Under the pieces are notes generated by a model. That model worked only from the letters and a program-made list of their open reading frames with translations, had not been told where the DNA came from and searched no databases. A DNA stretch of 64,000 nucleotides, taken from Pseudomonas sp. HR96 (lineage in GTDB: Bacteria; Pseudomonadota; Gammaproteobacteria; Pseudomonadales; Pseudomonadaceae). The position numbers were made by a program, and so were the translations under genes. Positions 8,323 through 16,937 of this stretch are shown here, piece by piece (position 1 is the first letter of the stretch; every line of letters begins with the position of its first letter). The DNA is taken from the NCBI RefSeq assembly GCF_034059295.1, contig NZ_CP139141.1, forward strand, positions 4,261,001-4,325,000. The letters are read 5' to 3'.

Positions 8323-9519
8323 CCCAGCAGCCCCCAATGCACCCGCTCCTCAGTAACCGTATGCTTATCGGAAAACGGCCAGGAGCGAACAAAGTAGCGC
8401 TCGGCGAAATGGGTGGGCATGATCTCGCCCTCTTTGACGTGGCGGATGACCTCGGAGTGAAGCATCCCGCGCGCTTCATGGGGCAGCCACATGGCTTTCC
8501 AGTATCCGGTCTGCGGGCAGACCTGTCCGCTGAAGCAACCTTTGACTGGAAACTTCGACTGGTCGAATCCGGCAGCGCCGGGCATGGGTCTGCCCGTGGC
8601 GGGTTCGAGCATCTTCTCGTCGGCGAGCCGTTTGATCAGTTCTTCGCTGGGTTTCTCCGGTGGGATGTTGGCTAGGCGGGCTTCAAGCCATTGGAGTTTG
8701 CCGTCCCATTCAGGCAGGGGCGCTGGAGGGAGCGGGACGATCTCGTTGATTTCCGGGACTTTCGGATGGGCATAGGAATAGCGTGCGAGAATGCGCCCGA
8801 TAGTCTTATAGCGGCGGACACGTTCCTGGTCCTCTTCCTGGCCTAGATAGTTGAGCTCGTCTGTCTCAAGCGGACCTGCGAAACCACTCTCTAGAAATCC
8901 TGCTGAGGTTTCATCGCCTGCGGCGACGCCCATCTGAAATGCTTTCACCGCTTCGGCGTATTGCTTATGAATGGATAGCTTTACACCTAATGAGGTGGCG
9001 GCATCGCCATGACCCTGCTCCGCAGCACAACGATACATAGTGTTCGCTACTAATGGTGCAATATTAATGGGAGCCAATTTTTCAGCAATATAGGCTTGTC
9101 CTGCCGCACTACCTTCGTCAGCGGACTTGCGCAAATAGCGCAACGCCATTTCGGGATCACGTGCCAGTCCAGCTGATCCTTGCTGCAAGAACTTGCCGAT
9201 GAAGAAGTATCCAGTAGCGACACCGGCAGAGATTAATTTCTGTGACAAACGTAGGTACTCGCGCCCGTCAAGTTTGAAAAAACCACGCATGGCTCCCGAC
9301 TGCAGATTCATATTGGCCTTGTAATGATCATGTTCAGCTGCAATACGATACAATCGCTCAATCTCTGCATCCATCAATTTATCCTGCTTGAGCACATTGT
9401 TTTTCTGTAGCCAGCGGGCGTACTTGAACAGCACATCAGCCTCCGGATCTGGCTCGGGAATATTCTCATGAGCGCAAGTAAAAGCAAGGTTGATTTTTAA
9501 TTCCGACAAGCGATCCATA
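7087..9519 (-). repeat. Tandem duplication of the immunity gene body (offset 1409 bp)
   Basis: Bases of about 7087-8110 and 8496-9519 align without gaps at a constant offset of 1409 bp. Identity is uneven: a run of about 108 bp (copy 1 starting near 8868, copy 2 near 7459) is exact and followed, after one mismatch, by about 80 further identical bases, while other stretches differ at many positions. The 5' leader and the 3' end of the two genes are unrelated. This fits duplication followed by local gene conversion. Confidence 0.85.
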
Positions 9520-9605
9520 GCAAACTCTCTTTTGTTATCTAGCACATGGGTATTGTTGTCACATGCGGTGACGACGAATAAGATCATAAGGAAGAATTTT
9601 TTCAT
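8319..9605 (-). CDS. Sel1-like immunity lipoprotein, first copy (Tli5b type)
   Basis: 428 residues starting at the ATG at 9605, which shares a base with the stop codon of the phospholipase gene (TGATG). The N-terminus is a normal lipoprotein signal (MKKFFLMILFVVTAC, Cys15), so the mature protein should be anchored in the periplasm, where a lipid-cleaving effector would act. The middle holds Sel1/TPR-like helical repeats (SADEGSAAGQAYIAEKL; CAAEQGHGDAATSLG), and the C-terminus has GYWKAMWLPHEARGML followed by a 45-residue tail missing in copy 2. Tight coupling to the PLD gene and family knowledge of PldB-associated Sel1 immunity proteins support the role. It may belong to the DUF6396-type group. 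Confidence 0.82.
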   Translation of the reverse strand: MKKFFLMILFVVTACDNNTHVLDNKREFAMDRLSELKINLAFTCAHENIPEPDPEADVLFKYARWLQKNNVLKQDKLMDAEIERLYRIAAEHDHYKANMNLQSGAMRGFFKLDGREYLRLSQKLISAGVATGYFFIGKFLQQGSAGLARDPEMALRYLRKSADEGSAAGQAYIAEKLAPINIAPLVANTMYRCAAEQGHGDAATSLGVKLSIHKQYAEAVKAFQMGVAAGDETSAGFLESGFAGPLETDELNYLGQEEDQERVRRYKTIGRILARYSYAHPKVPEINEIVPLPPAPLPEWDGKLQWLEARLANIPPEKPSEELIKRLADEKMLEPATGRPMPGAAGFDQSKFPVKGCFSGQVCPQTGYWKAMWLPHEARGMLHSEVIRHVKEGEIMPTHFAERYFVRSWPFSDKHTVTEERVHWGLLG

Positions 9606-11356
9606 CAATCCCAAGTCCAAGCAGTTGCATTACCGTAATAAAATTCCACCAATGACGCTGATGGGGCCTGCAGGTCTTGCATAAGCCCTTTATTCCGTTT
9701 AATGATCCTCTCCCATGCTCTGAACGTCTCTTCAATATCATCCCCCGCCCCCTCCTCCCCCGCATGCAGCTTCCACAATCTACGTCGCAAATCCGTCGTC
9801 ACACTCGCCCACTCATGCGCAATATTCAGCTCACTGTCGACCTGCATACTTCGGGTGTTGATATTCGCGGAGCCGTGCGTCGTGAACACGTCATTGACGA
9901 TCATCAACTTGGAATGGATATACACGGGCATCCATGGCTGCCCGGCAGGTGAATCCTTGGCTACCAGGGCACACACATGCACTTTCAGCCCAGGGATATC
10001 CTCCATCTTGATATGGCTTTTTTGTATTTCCTCGGTTTTCTTCGCCAGTTCTTCCGCGGACAACTGCTGTTTCCCAAGCTGCTCGATGCGCCGCAACTTG
10101 GTGAGTTCGGGGATGGTATCCGCCCGGCCCAGTGCTTCGAGCATCCGCTGAGTGTTTACGGTGCCTTTGCCAATGCCGTCATCAGTGGCGTTGGTGACCA
10201 CGAACAAGTGCAGGGCGCCGTGCAGGCCCGGGTCCCGACCGGCCCGGGTCTGGTCCGCCGCGGCTTTCTTGATGGCCTCGGCAAGCGGAGGCCAGCGAAA
10301 GTACTGGTTTTCGATATAGATGAACTGGGTGGCATTGTTCACCGCTTGCAGGTACGCCTGCTCGATATCCCGGGCGCCCTCCTGTACCTGAGTGCGCAGC
10401 AACTGAGCCATCTGCAGCTTACCTGGAGCACACTTCAGTTGGCTGGCCAGGGCTTCCACCGGACGCTTCTGCAACAGGTCTTCGCCGGTTTCCTTTTTCC
10501 AGGCCTGGGCGAAGTTGTGGTGCAGATGCTCCAGTATCGGCCCGGTGATCTTGCTCGAGATATCCTGGCGCGGCGTAAAGCCGCGCGCCCCGCCGTTGGG
10601 TTCAGGCCAGTCATATGTACTGCGATTGAGCGCCGAGTGCGCATCGGTATCCCAGTACTCGTCGAGCATGTTGTGACCCATTACAAAGCCAACGGCGCGC
10701 TCGGGATCTTCATAATCGGCCAGCACGCTTTTCTGATGGTGGGTGGCGGTGGACATCAATGTATTGAGCATGGCAGCGCTGATTTCGGTGTCATGTGCTT
10801 CACGCCCGACCTGCCAGCCGATCTTCAGTCGCTCCAGCGCGTTGAAACCACGACTGACGAACAACGGCGTATTGCCCCCAAGGCGGTAAGCGGCTTTGTC
10901 ATCCTTTACGGCATGGTTGAAGAACCATAGGCGATCATATTCATGTTGCTGGCGGGTGCTGTTTTGCAGCGCTCGACCGAACAGGTTGGGGAATTTGCCC
11001 GGCAGATTGGCTTCTCCCGCGAAGCCCGCCGTGTTCAGGAACATCTCCCAGCCCAGCACCCGCACCCGAACGCCCGCGGCGGCTTTGCTGCGTAACAACT
11101 CGCCTATGCTGGGCGCCCGATAGTCGCGAATGAAGAACATCGACGGCTGGAAACCCCAGCAGATGATGTCCACACTCTTGGTGGCTGCGGCGATGGCCAG
11201 ATGCACGGCCCTGAAGGTTTCCTCACCGTTGACCAGGGCCTGGTAAGTACATAGGGCGGGGTTGTATTCAGTGCGCTGGATGTACCAGGGGGCCGTGCAA
11301 TACGCCACGTTGGTTTCGCTGAGGACGGCGGGTACGACGATGTCGTCTGGTGTCAT
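9605..11356 (-). CDS. tle5b: T6SS phospholipase D effector (Tle5b/PldB family)
   Basis: 583 residues with two PLD catalytic HKD motifs. The first is H207-x-K209-x4-D214, followed by a GHN turn. The second is H481-x-K483-x4-N488, followed by GSAN at 495-498; here Asn replaces the canonical Asp. There is no signal peptide, as expected for cargo loaded on VgrG. PLD-type T6SS effectors cleave membrane phospholipids (notably phosphatidylethanolamine) of rival cells, and PldB-type proteins also act on eukaryotic hosts. The start codon overlaps the vgrG stop (ATGA), and two Sel1-like immunity genes follow, reproducing the vgrG-pldB-immunity layout known in P. aeruginosa. No separate adaptor (DUF4123, DUF1795) lies between vgrG and the effector. 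Confidence 0.9.
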   Translation of the reverse strand: MTPDDIVVPAVLSETNVAYCTAPWYIQRTEYNPALCTYQALVNGEETFRAVHLAIAAATKSVDIICWGFQPSMFFIRDYRAPSIGELLRSKAAAGVRVRVLGWEMFLNTAGFAGEANLPGKFPNLFGRALQNSTRQQHEYDRLWFFNHAVKDDKAAYRLGGNTPLFVSRGFNALERLKIGWQVGREAHDTEISAAMLNTLMSTATHHQKSVLADYEDPERAVGFVMGHNMLDEYWDTDAHSALNRSTYDWPEPNGGARGFTPRQDISSKITGPILEHLHHNFAQAWKKETGEDLLQKRPVEALASQLKCAPGKLQMAQLLRTQVQEGARDIEQAYLQAVNNATQFIYIENQYFRWPPLAEAIKKAAADQTRAGRDPGLHGALHLFVVTNATDDGIGKGTVNTQRMLEALGRADTIPELTKLRRIEQLGKQQLSAEELAKKTEEIQKSHIKMEDIPGLKVHVCALVAKDSPAGQPWMPVYIHSKLMIVNDVFTTHGSANINTRSMQVDSELNIAHEWASVTTDLRRRLWKLHAGEEGAGDDIEETFRAWERIIKRNKGLMQDLQAPSASLVEFYYGNATAWTWD

Positions 11357-14040
11357 GAGTCGAGTCCTTGCAGTTCTGTCGCGTCTTGCAGGGCGGTCCC
11401 GTACAAGTTGCGGTGGTCGATGTCGGCCTTGCCGAGGTGTTTGTGCAAACCCTTGTTGGCCTGCCTGCCACGCTCAGGATTGCGGTACGCATCGGGAATC
11501 GGGATCTGGTAGGTCACACCGCTGGCCAACTGCAGACGGTATTGCTGGGTCACCACTTGATGCTGCACTTGCACCTCGCCGCTCGCGTCGAACACGCCTG
11601 TGGCGATCGCCGTACCGTCGGCAAACACCGTGTAGGGCATCCCGACCAGGCCTTGACCCGCAGCATTCGGCGCCTGTGGTGTGCGAAAACGAAACGTCTG
11701 CTGCGAAACGGCCTGTGGGTACTCGGCATGCGCCATGCGCATGCTTGCCCCAGCGCTGTACTCCCAGCGGGCGGCCTTCAGGTTCATCTCGCCATCGGTG
11801 CCGGCTTCGATGCCGGACGCCTGCAGGGTCAGGTAGCTGCCGCCACCGTTGAGGATGATTTTCTTCTTGGCGGTGATATGGATTTCGTCTTCGCTGCTGC
11901 TGATCTGCAGTCTGTTGCGGGCCAGCAGCTCGAGCGTTCCGTGCTGCGCCTGGATCTGCACGGGCCCCTGATTGGCGACGATCTTGATGCCCAGCTTGTG
12001 CACGAACAGGCTGAGGCCTTGGCCGATGCCCATGAACAGCCGCCTGACCACGCTCATGTCGGCGTGCCCGCCGGCGTTGAGGATCAGATTGTCTTGAGCG
12101 GCCAGCTGCAGGTGCTCGCCGCTGGTCAAGGCCACGCCTTGCGGGGCGCTGAGCAGGAGCACTGATGCCTGGAGCTGCTTGAGATTGTCCTGCAGCAGAT
12201 TGACCTGCGCTTGCAGGTTGGCCGGTCCGGCGCTGGCGGTTTCGGCGGCGCTGGACACTTGTTGCATCTGCTCGACGGCCTGCTGCAAGCGGCGAATGGC
12301 GTCGTTCATCTCGAGCATGTCGCCCTGCGCCAGGCGCTGCTCATCGGCGCTGATCAACAGCCCCTTGCCAGCCCTGATCGCCCCATGCCCGTCGCTGCGC
12401 AATTCGAAGCCGGCGCCGCGCTGCTTTTTCTTCGCATCGACCACATGCCCCAGGTTGAGCTGGCTCTTGCCGGCGTGCTCGGTGCTCAGCTTGACGTGCT
12501 CACGGCCGCGGTCGTCTTCCATGCGCAGTTTGTTGTTGGCCGGGGTGCGCAGTACGTTGCGCCGGTAGTTGTCGAGGGTCACCGGGTCGGGGTTGCGGTT
12601 GTCGTGCAGGGCGTGGGCGATGTAGGGGCGGTCGGGGTCGCCGTGCTCGAAGGCAATCGCCACCTCGGTGCCCTGGATCAACGGCAGGTGCAGGCCGTGG
12701 GTGTCGCCGGCATAGGGGCGGGCCAGGCGCAGCCAGGCGCTTTCGCCGCCGAGCGGCCAGGTGTCGCGGTCGAAGAGGAAGTTGACCTTGTAGCGGCCTT
12801 CGAGATCGATGTGGCCGTAGGGGTCGTCTTCGCGGCTGCTGGTGACGCGGGCGGGGATGGTCCCGGCGATCTGCGGCTTGGCCGGGACCGGCGGGCGAAA
12901 GCACATCTGCTCGGTGCGCGGGATGGCTTCGAAGGTCACGCGCAGGCCGCTGTCGCGGGCGGCGCGGCTGGTCAGGCTGACGATCACCGCGCGCTGGGCG
13001 AAGGCCTCCGGCGGCGTGCCCTGGATGCTCAGGATGCGCCCGGGCAAGAGCGTCGCGCTGCTGCAGTCGCCGCTCAGGCGGGTCTGCTGGTTGAGGTAGC
13101 GCTCGTGCTGCAGGCGGGCGTAGAAGAAGCCGCTCTCGCTTTGCAGAAAGCTGTCGCGGCGGATCTCGTCGCCGATCTCGCGGTAGGGCTCGGCGTAGAG
13201 GTAGGCCTCGCCGTAGGTGGGGGTGACGGCGCGGTGGCCCTCGACCTTGCCGTCCATCCAGGCGGTGATGTCGCGGTAGTCATAGGCGCGCACGCTGACA
13301 TCGCGCTCGACCAGGCGGTGGCGCACGGCAAGGTTCCACACGCAGTCCTGATCGCCCTGCAGGCCGGCCGGCGGGATCACCGGCAGGTTCATGTCGGGCA
13401 GGTAGTGGTGGCGGTCGTCGCGCAGTTCGAGGACGTCGATGCGCAGGCGGTCGTCCATGCCGAAGTAGTACCAGATACCGACTTCGGCCAGCAGGCGCTG
13501 GATGAAGGCCAGGTCGCTCTCGCCAAACTGGATGACCTGCTCGCGGTCGGGGTACTGCCGGGCGAGCTTGAACTGGAAGTGCTGGCCGCGAAACTGGTGG
13601 CGGCTGCGCAGGATGTGCTCGACGATCTCCGGCACGCTCTGCTGCTGGTACACCGCGTAGTGGCGGGTGCGCTCGAGGCGGGCCAGGCGCGGCTGCAGCA
13701 CGACCCGGTAGCGCGCCTCCTCGACGGTGGCCGAGAGCCGCTCGAAGGCGGTGATGTAGCCGTACACGGTGCGCAGCGGCACCACCGGCGCCGGGGTGCG
13801 GTAGCGCATCAGCCGCGAGTAGGGGATGGGCGGCGGGTACAGGCTGAAACTGGCGCCGCGGCCGAGCAGGCTCTGCACGGCGAGGTCGAGCACCGGGCTG
13901 GTGAATTCGATGGTGTAGATGAAGGGCTGGCTGAGGAAATCCCGGCCCTCGAACGTGAGCACGTCGAGGGGCGCATCGAGTTGCTCGACGCGCAGTTTGT
14001 GCCGGGTGTGGTCGATGAACAGCGGACGCGGCTGTGACAT
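11353..14040 (-). CDS. vgrG: VgrG spike protein with DUF2345 and a C-terminal extension
   Basis: 895 residues from the ATG at 14040 (AGGAG Shine-Dalgarno 4 nt upstream). The N-terminal gp27-like part begins with FIDHTRHKLRVEQLDAPLDVLTFEGRDFLSQPF in spirit; the gp5 OB-fold region contains DPYGHIDLEGRYKV and WLRLARPYAGDTHG, and the DUF2345 beta-helix follows (RLQISSSEDEIHITAKKKI). After about residue 784 there is a roughly 110-residue tail with a small beta domain (YTVFADGTAIATGVFDASGE), typical of transthyretin-like tails that bind lipase effectors. The protein trimerises on the Hcp tube and should carry the PLD encoded immediately downstream. The stop overlaps the effector start. Confidence 0.95.
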   Translation of the reverse strand: MSQPRPLFIDHTRHKLRVEQLDAPLDVLTFEGRDFLSQPFIYTIEFTSPVLDLAVQSLLGRGASFSLYPPPIPYSRLMRYRTPAPVVPLRTVYGYITAFERLSATVEEARYRVVLQPRLARLERTRHYAVYQQQSVPEIVEHILRSRHQFRGQHFQFKLARQYPDREQVIQFGESDLAFIQRLLAEVGIWYYFGMDDRLRIDVLELRDDRHHYLPDMNLPVIPPAGLQGDQDCVWNLAVRHRLVERDVSVRAYDYRDITAWMDGKVEGHRAVTPTYGEAYLYAEPYREIGDEIRRDSFLQSESGFFYARLQHERYLNQQTRLSGDCSSATLLPGRILSIQGTPPEAFAQRAVIVSLTSRAARDSGLRVTFEAIPRTEQMCFRPPVPAKPQIAGTIPARVTSSREDDPYGHIDLEGRYKVNFLFDRDTWPLGGESAWLRLARPYAGDTHGLHLPLIQGTEVAIAFEHGDPDRPYIAHALHDNRNPDPVTLDNYRRNVLRTPANNKLRMEDDRGREHVKLSTEHAGKSQLNLGHVVDAKKKQRGAGFELRSDGHGAIRAGKGLLISADEQRLAQGDMLEMNDAIRRLQQAVEQMQQVSSAAETASAGPANLQAQVNLLQDNLKQLQASVLLLSAPQGVALTSGEHLQLAAQDNLILNAGGHADMSVVRRLFMGIGQGLSLFVHKLGIKIVANQGPVQIQAQHGTLELLARNRLQISSSEDEIHITAKKKIILNGGGSYLTLQASGIEAGTDGEMNLKAARWEYSAGASMRMAHAEYPQAVSQQTFRFRTPQAPNAAGQGLVGMPYTVFADGTAIATGVFDASGEVQVQHQVVTQQYRLQLASGVTYQIPIPDAYRNPERGRQANKGLHKHLGKADIDHRNLYGTALQDATELQGLDS

Positions 14041-14122
14041 GTGGCTCCTGCCTCCAGGTGGGCTGGGCTTTGCTCGGGCGTGCAGGGGCCGACCCGGTTG
14101 GGCCAGCCCATGCACGATGAGG

Positions 14123-14148
14123 AAAAGCAGGCGGCGCGAGCCGCCTGC
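14123..14148 (-). terminator. Hairpin terminator/attenuator after hcp
   Basis: An 8-bp GC stem (GCAGGCGG / CCGCCTGC, loop of 6) lies just past the hcp stop on the transcribed strand and is followed by TTTT. The short U-run suggests partial termination, which would keep hcp expression higher than that of the downstream vgrG-effector genes. Confidence 0.65.
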
Positions 14149-14157
14149 AGTCAGCGT

Positions 14158-14652
14158 TTAGCCCGCTGCCGAGCGTTCGTTCCAGGCGTCGGAGTGCTTG
14201 ATGGTGCCGTCGAGGAACAGCCAGGTGATCTTCTCGTAACGCAGTTCGATCTCCTCGAGGTGGTTGTGCTTGTGTTTGCTTGGGTCTTTGATGTCGTGCA
14301 TTTTCGGCGCGACCTTGACCACTTTTACCCCTTCGAGCAGCTTGTTGAAGTACTCGACTTCCTGACCGTTGTCGTCGATCCGGTAGTACTTGAACTCCGC
14401 GCTGTGCAGGCTCTGGCCCGTGCTGACGGCCTTGTACAGGTACGCGCTGCTGGCATCGACCTCCTTGGTGAACCGCAGCGGTTCGTGAATGCGCGTACCG
14501 GTCAGCTTGCCGCTGTTGTTGTCGGTGGGAATGCTCAAGGCGTGGTCCAGCGCCAACACCTCGATACTGCCCTGACGCCCCTGCACATCGACCGAACCCT
14601 TGAGCGGCGAACCGCCGTCATCTTTCAGCCACAGGTAAACGGGAATTGCCAT
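14158..14652 (-). CDS. hcp: Hcp tube protein of the T6SS
   Basis: 164 residues, the usual Hcp length. Hcp hexamers stack into the inner tube expelled by the sheath. The start is MAIPVYLWLKDDGG at 14652 with AAGGAG upstream; the open frame upstream overlaps the OmpA-domain gene in another frame and is a shadow. Characteristic stretches include GSIEVLALDHALSIP and IHEPLRFTKEVD, and the C-terminal YEKITWLFLDGTIKHSDAW resembles the conserved Hcp end. A strong hairpin follows the gene, fitting the common pattern of hcp being expressed above its neighbours. Confidence 0.95.
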   Translation of the reverse strand: MAIPVYLWLKDDGGSPLKGSVDVQGRQGSIEVLALDHALSIPTDNNSGKLTGTRIHEPLRFTKEVDASSAYLYKAVSTGQSLHSAEFKYYRIDDNGQEVEYFNKLLEGVKVVKVAPKMHDIKDPSKHKHNHLEEIELRYEKITWLFLDGTIKHSDAWNERSAAG

Positions 14653-14687
14653 GTGAAGCTCCTTTTTACTTTTTATGGGTCGCCCGT

Positions 14688-16262
14688 TCATTGGGCGATC
14701 GTTGAGTCCGCTACCACAGGAGCGCGCTCGCAGGCGCCCTCCTCCGGTACCAGACGGATATCGACGCGGCGGTTGCGGCTGCGGCCGACCGCGTCGGTAT
14801 TGCTCGCCACGGGGCGGGTTGCACCGTGGCCTTGTACGGCGAAACAGCTGTCGGGGATCTCGCCCATGCGCTGCATCCAGTCGCGCACCGCCTGCGCCCG
14901 CTGGCGCGACAACTGCAGGTTGCGCGCAGGGTCGCCGGTGGCGTCGGTGTGCCCGGCAACCACGATCAGCCACCCCGGCTGCGCCTTGATGCCCATCAGT
15001 GCCTTGATCAGCAAAGGCTCGGAGCCCGGCTTGAGTTCGGCGCTCGCGACGTCGAACAACGACAGGCTGTCGAGCCTGATCGGCGCGGCCGGCGGCGGCG
15101 GCGCCGGCAGCGGCGGCAGGCGATGCGCCGCGACCAGGTCCAGCAGCGGCAGGCGCATCGCGCCGAGGCTGTAGAAGCCCAGGCCCAGGTAGGGCGGGAC
15201 GCCGTGCCGGTAGTGCCGATCCAGCAGCGCGGCGTCTGCGCGCAGCGCCGCCAGGGCCTGTTGCTTGCGGGCGAAGACCGACTGAGCGCGACTGAGCGGC
15301 GTCGGCACGGCGTGATAGCGCCGCACGTCATCGCTGATCTGCCGAGCCAACAGGGTGTTCTGCCAGGCGGAATTGGCCATGGCGGCGGCCACCAGCACCG
15401 CGCCCAGCCACACCCCCCGCGCCCACGCACGTCGGCTCAGGGGGTTGCCGCGCCGGCGTGGCAGCAGGTGCATCAGCTCGTCGGCCAGGGGCAGTTGCGC
15501 GGCGCGGACCTCGACGGCGGCAATGGCCGGCAGCCCGGTTCGGCGAGCCAGCCATTGCTGCCAGAGATTGCCGGGCACCACCTGGGGCCAGCTCGGCACC
15601 ACCCGCACCGCCCACGCCAGGGCGAGACACGGCGGGCTGTCGCCATCGGCCTCGAGCAACGGCGGCAGCACCGTCTGCTGCCACCAGGCCAGCGCGCTGC
15701 TGACCTGCACCAGGGCCTGCAGGCGGGCGCCGCGCTGCTGGCCGTTGCCGGGCAACTGCTGCCAGTGCGCCAGCGTCCGCCAATGCCCCGCCTCGACCAC
15801 CTTGAGCGGATGCTGCCCGGCCTGCTGGCTGAACCACTGGGCGGCCGCGTGCTGGCCCGGCAGGTAGCCGGTCAGCAGCAGCGGCAAGCGCCAGCCGCCA
15901 CGTTGCAGCCGCGCCAGTTGCTGGCGCAGCGCCTTGAGCGCCGCGAGCAACACCGCGCGGTCGCTGTGCTCGGCCGGATTGACCACCCACTGCAGCGCCA
16001 GTTGCCCGCGCCACTGCGGGCGCGCCGCCAGCAGCTGCTCGACCCGCTCGGCCAGTTGCTGCGCCGAGCCAACGGACACGTAGCAGGCCTGCTCGGTCAC
16101 TCGCACCAGCAGGTTGTCGCTGCGCTCTTTGCTATCGGCCGGCAGATCCTGCGCAGCGACCTCGGCGGCGAACAGGGCGCCCAGACCATCACCGCCCACC
16201 AGCACCACCAGCTGGCGGTACTCGGGCGGCGGCAGGCCGTGCTCGGCAAGCTTGGGAAGCAT
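14688..16262 (-). CDS. T6SS OmpA-domain membrane anchor with TssM-like N-terminal half (TagL-like)
   Basis: 524 residues from the ATG at 16262 (GAGGAG upstream; a GTG at 16268 is less well spaced). The C-terminal 130 residues are an OmpA/peptidoglycan-binding domain (VAGHTDATGDPARN; LSRQRAQAVRDWM; NRRVDIRLV), which would fix the secretion complex to the cell wall. Residues 1-280 appear cytoplasmic, followed by one TM (about 282-300). The segment right after the TM (DRHYRHGVPPYLGLGFYSLG, about 348-367) resembles the corresponding part of TssM in this cluster (EYQREHGAPWQLGL), suggesting a TssM-derived N-terminal half fused to OmpA. It lies directly downstream of tssL, which itself has no OmpA extension. 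Confidence 0.85.
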   Translation of the reverse strand: MLPKLAEHGLPPPEYRQLVVLVGGDGLGALFAAEVAAQDLPADSKERSDNLLVRVTEQACYVSVGSAQQLAERVEQLLAARPQWRGQLALQWVVNPAEHSDRAVLLAALKALRQQLARLQRGGWRLPLLLTGYLPGQHAAAQWFSQQAGQHPLKVVEAGHWRTLAHWQQLPGNGQQRGARLQALVQVSSALAWWQQTVLPPLLEADGDSPPCLALAWAVRVVPSWPQVVPGNLWQQWLARRTGLPAIAAVEVRAAQLPLADELMHLLPRRRGNPLSRRAWARGVWLGAVLVAAAMANSAWQNTLLARQISDDVRRYHAVPTPLSRAQSVFARKQQALAALRADAALLDRHYRHGVPPYLGLGFYSLGAMRLPLLDLVAAHRLPPLPAPPPPAAPIRLDSLSLFDVASAELKPGSEPLLIKALMGIKAQPGWLIVVAGHTDATGDPARNLQLSRQRAQAVRDWMQRMGEIPDSCFAVQGHGATRPVASNTDAVGRSRNRRVDIRLVPEEGACERAPVVADSTIAQ

Positions 16263-16271
16263 GGACACTCC

Positions 16272-16937
16272 TCAGGCCACGGCCGGCAGGTTGGCGATAG
16301 CGCTGCCCAGTGCGGCGTGCAGCCCCCACCAGACGCCCGCCAGCACCAGCGCGGCGGCGCAGGCGTGACTGAGCGGCGCGACCGTGTCGAGCCAGTCGCG
16401 CCAACGACGCGGCGCGGCGAGCAGCGCCACCGGTGCCAGGGCCAGCGCGGCCACCCGCTGGTTCAGCGCCTCGAACAGCTGCTGACGTTGCGGCGCGTCG
16501 AGGTCGCTGTGGCAACCGCGAAAACCGAGCAGCAGCAAACGCTGATAGCAGGTCAGCACTCGCACGTCCGCGGCGGGCTCGGCCAGCACCGCGCGCATGT
16601 CTTCGTACACCTGAGTGCCAGCGTCCAGGTTCTTGAAGAAGTGCCCCTGCAGCGGCTTCGCCGCCCAGCTGGAATGACTCTCGTGGTCGGAGCGGCCGAG
16701 CACGCATTCGTCGATCAAGGCGCACTGCGCATAGGTGATCAACGCCACCGAACGCTCGGCCATGCCCGCCTCGAGCAGACGCTGGCGACAGTGCTCGACC
16801 TGTTCGGTGCAATGGCCCCACAAACCTTCCGATTCGAGCAGCGAGTCGCGCTCGCGAAGCTCCACGGCCAGCAGCCAGGTGTCCTGCAGCAACGGGTCGA
16901 TGTCCGTGGCCATGGCCTGTCTCGACAAGCGGCTCAT
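16272..16937 (-). CDS. tssL: Type VI secretion inner-membrane protein TssL (DotU)
   Basis: 221 residues starting at the ATG at 16937, which overlaps the tssK stop (ATGA). DotU/TssL family: a cytoplasmic helical domain with the signature ALIDECVLGRSDHESHSSW and the typical ELYFCLLLGFxG counterpart here as LLLLGFRGCHSDL, then a single C-terminal TM (about residues 195-217) near the end. There is no OmpA extension, that function being in the next gene. With TssM it forms the inner-membrane complex that receives the baseplate. Confidence 0.92.
   Translation of the reverse strand: MSRLSRQAMATDIDPLLQDTWLLAVELRERDSLLESEGLWGHCTEQVEHCRQRLLEAGMAERSVALITYAQCALIDECVLGRSDHESHSSWAAKPLQGHFFKNLDAGTQVYEDMRAVLAEPAADVRVLTCYQRLLLLGFRGCHSDLDAPQRQQLFEALNQRVAALALAPVALLAAPRRWRDWLDTVAPLSHACAAALVLAGVWWGLHAALGSAIANLPAVA

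Noticed and set aside
12211..14037. Long plus-strand frame (608 codons) opposite vgrG
   Set aside because: Antisense shadow of vgrG, Val/Gly/Asp-rich without recognisable motifs.
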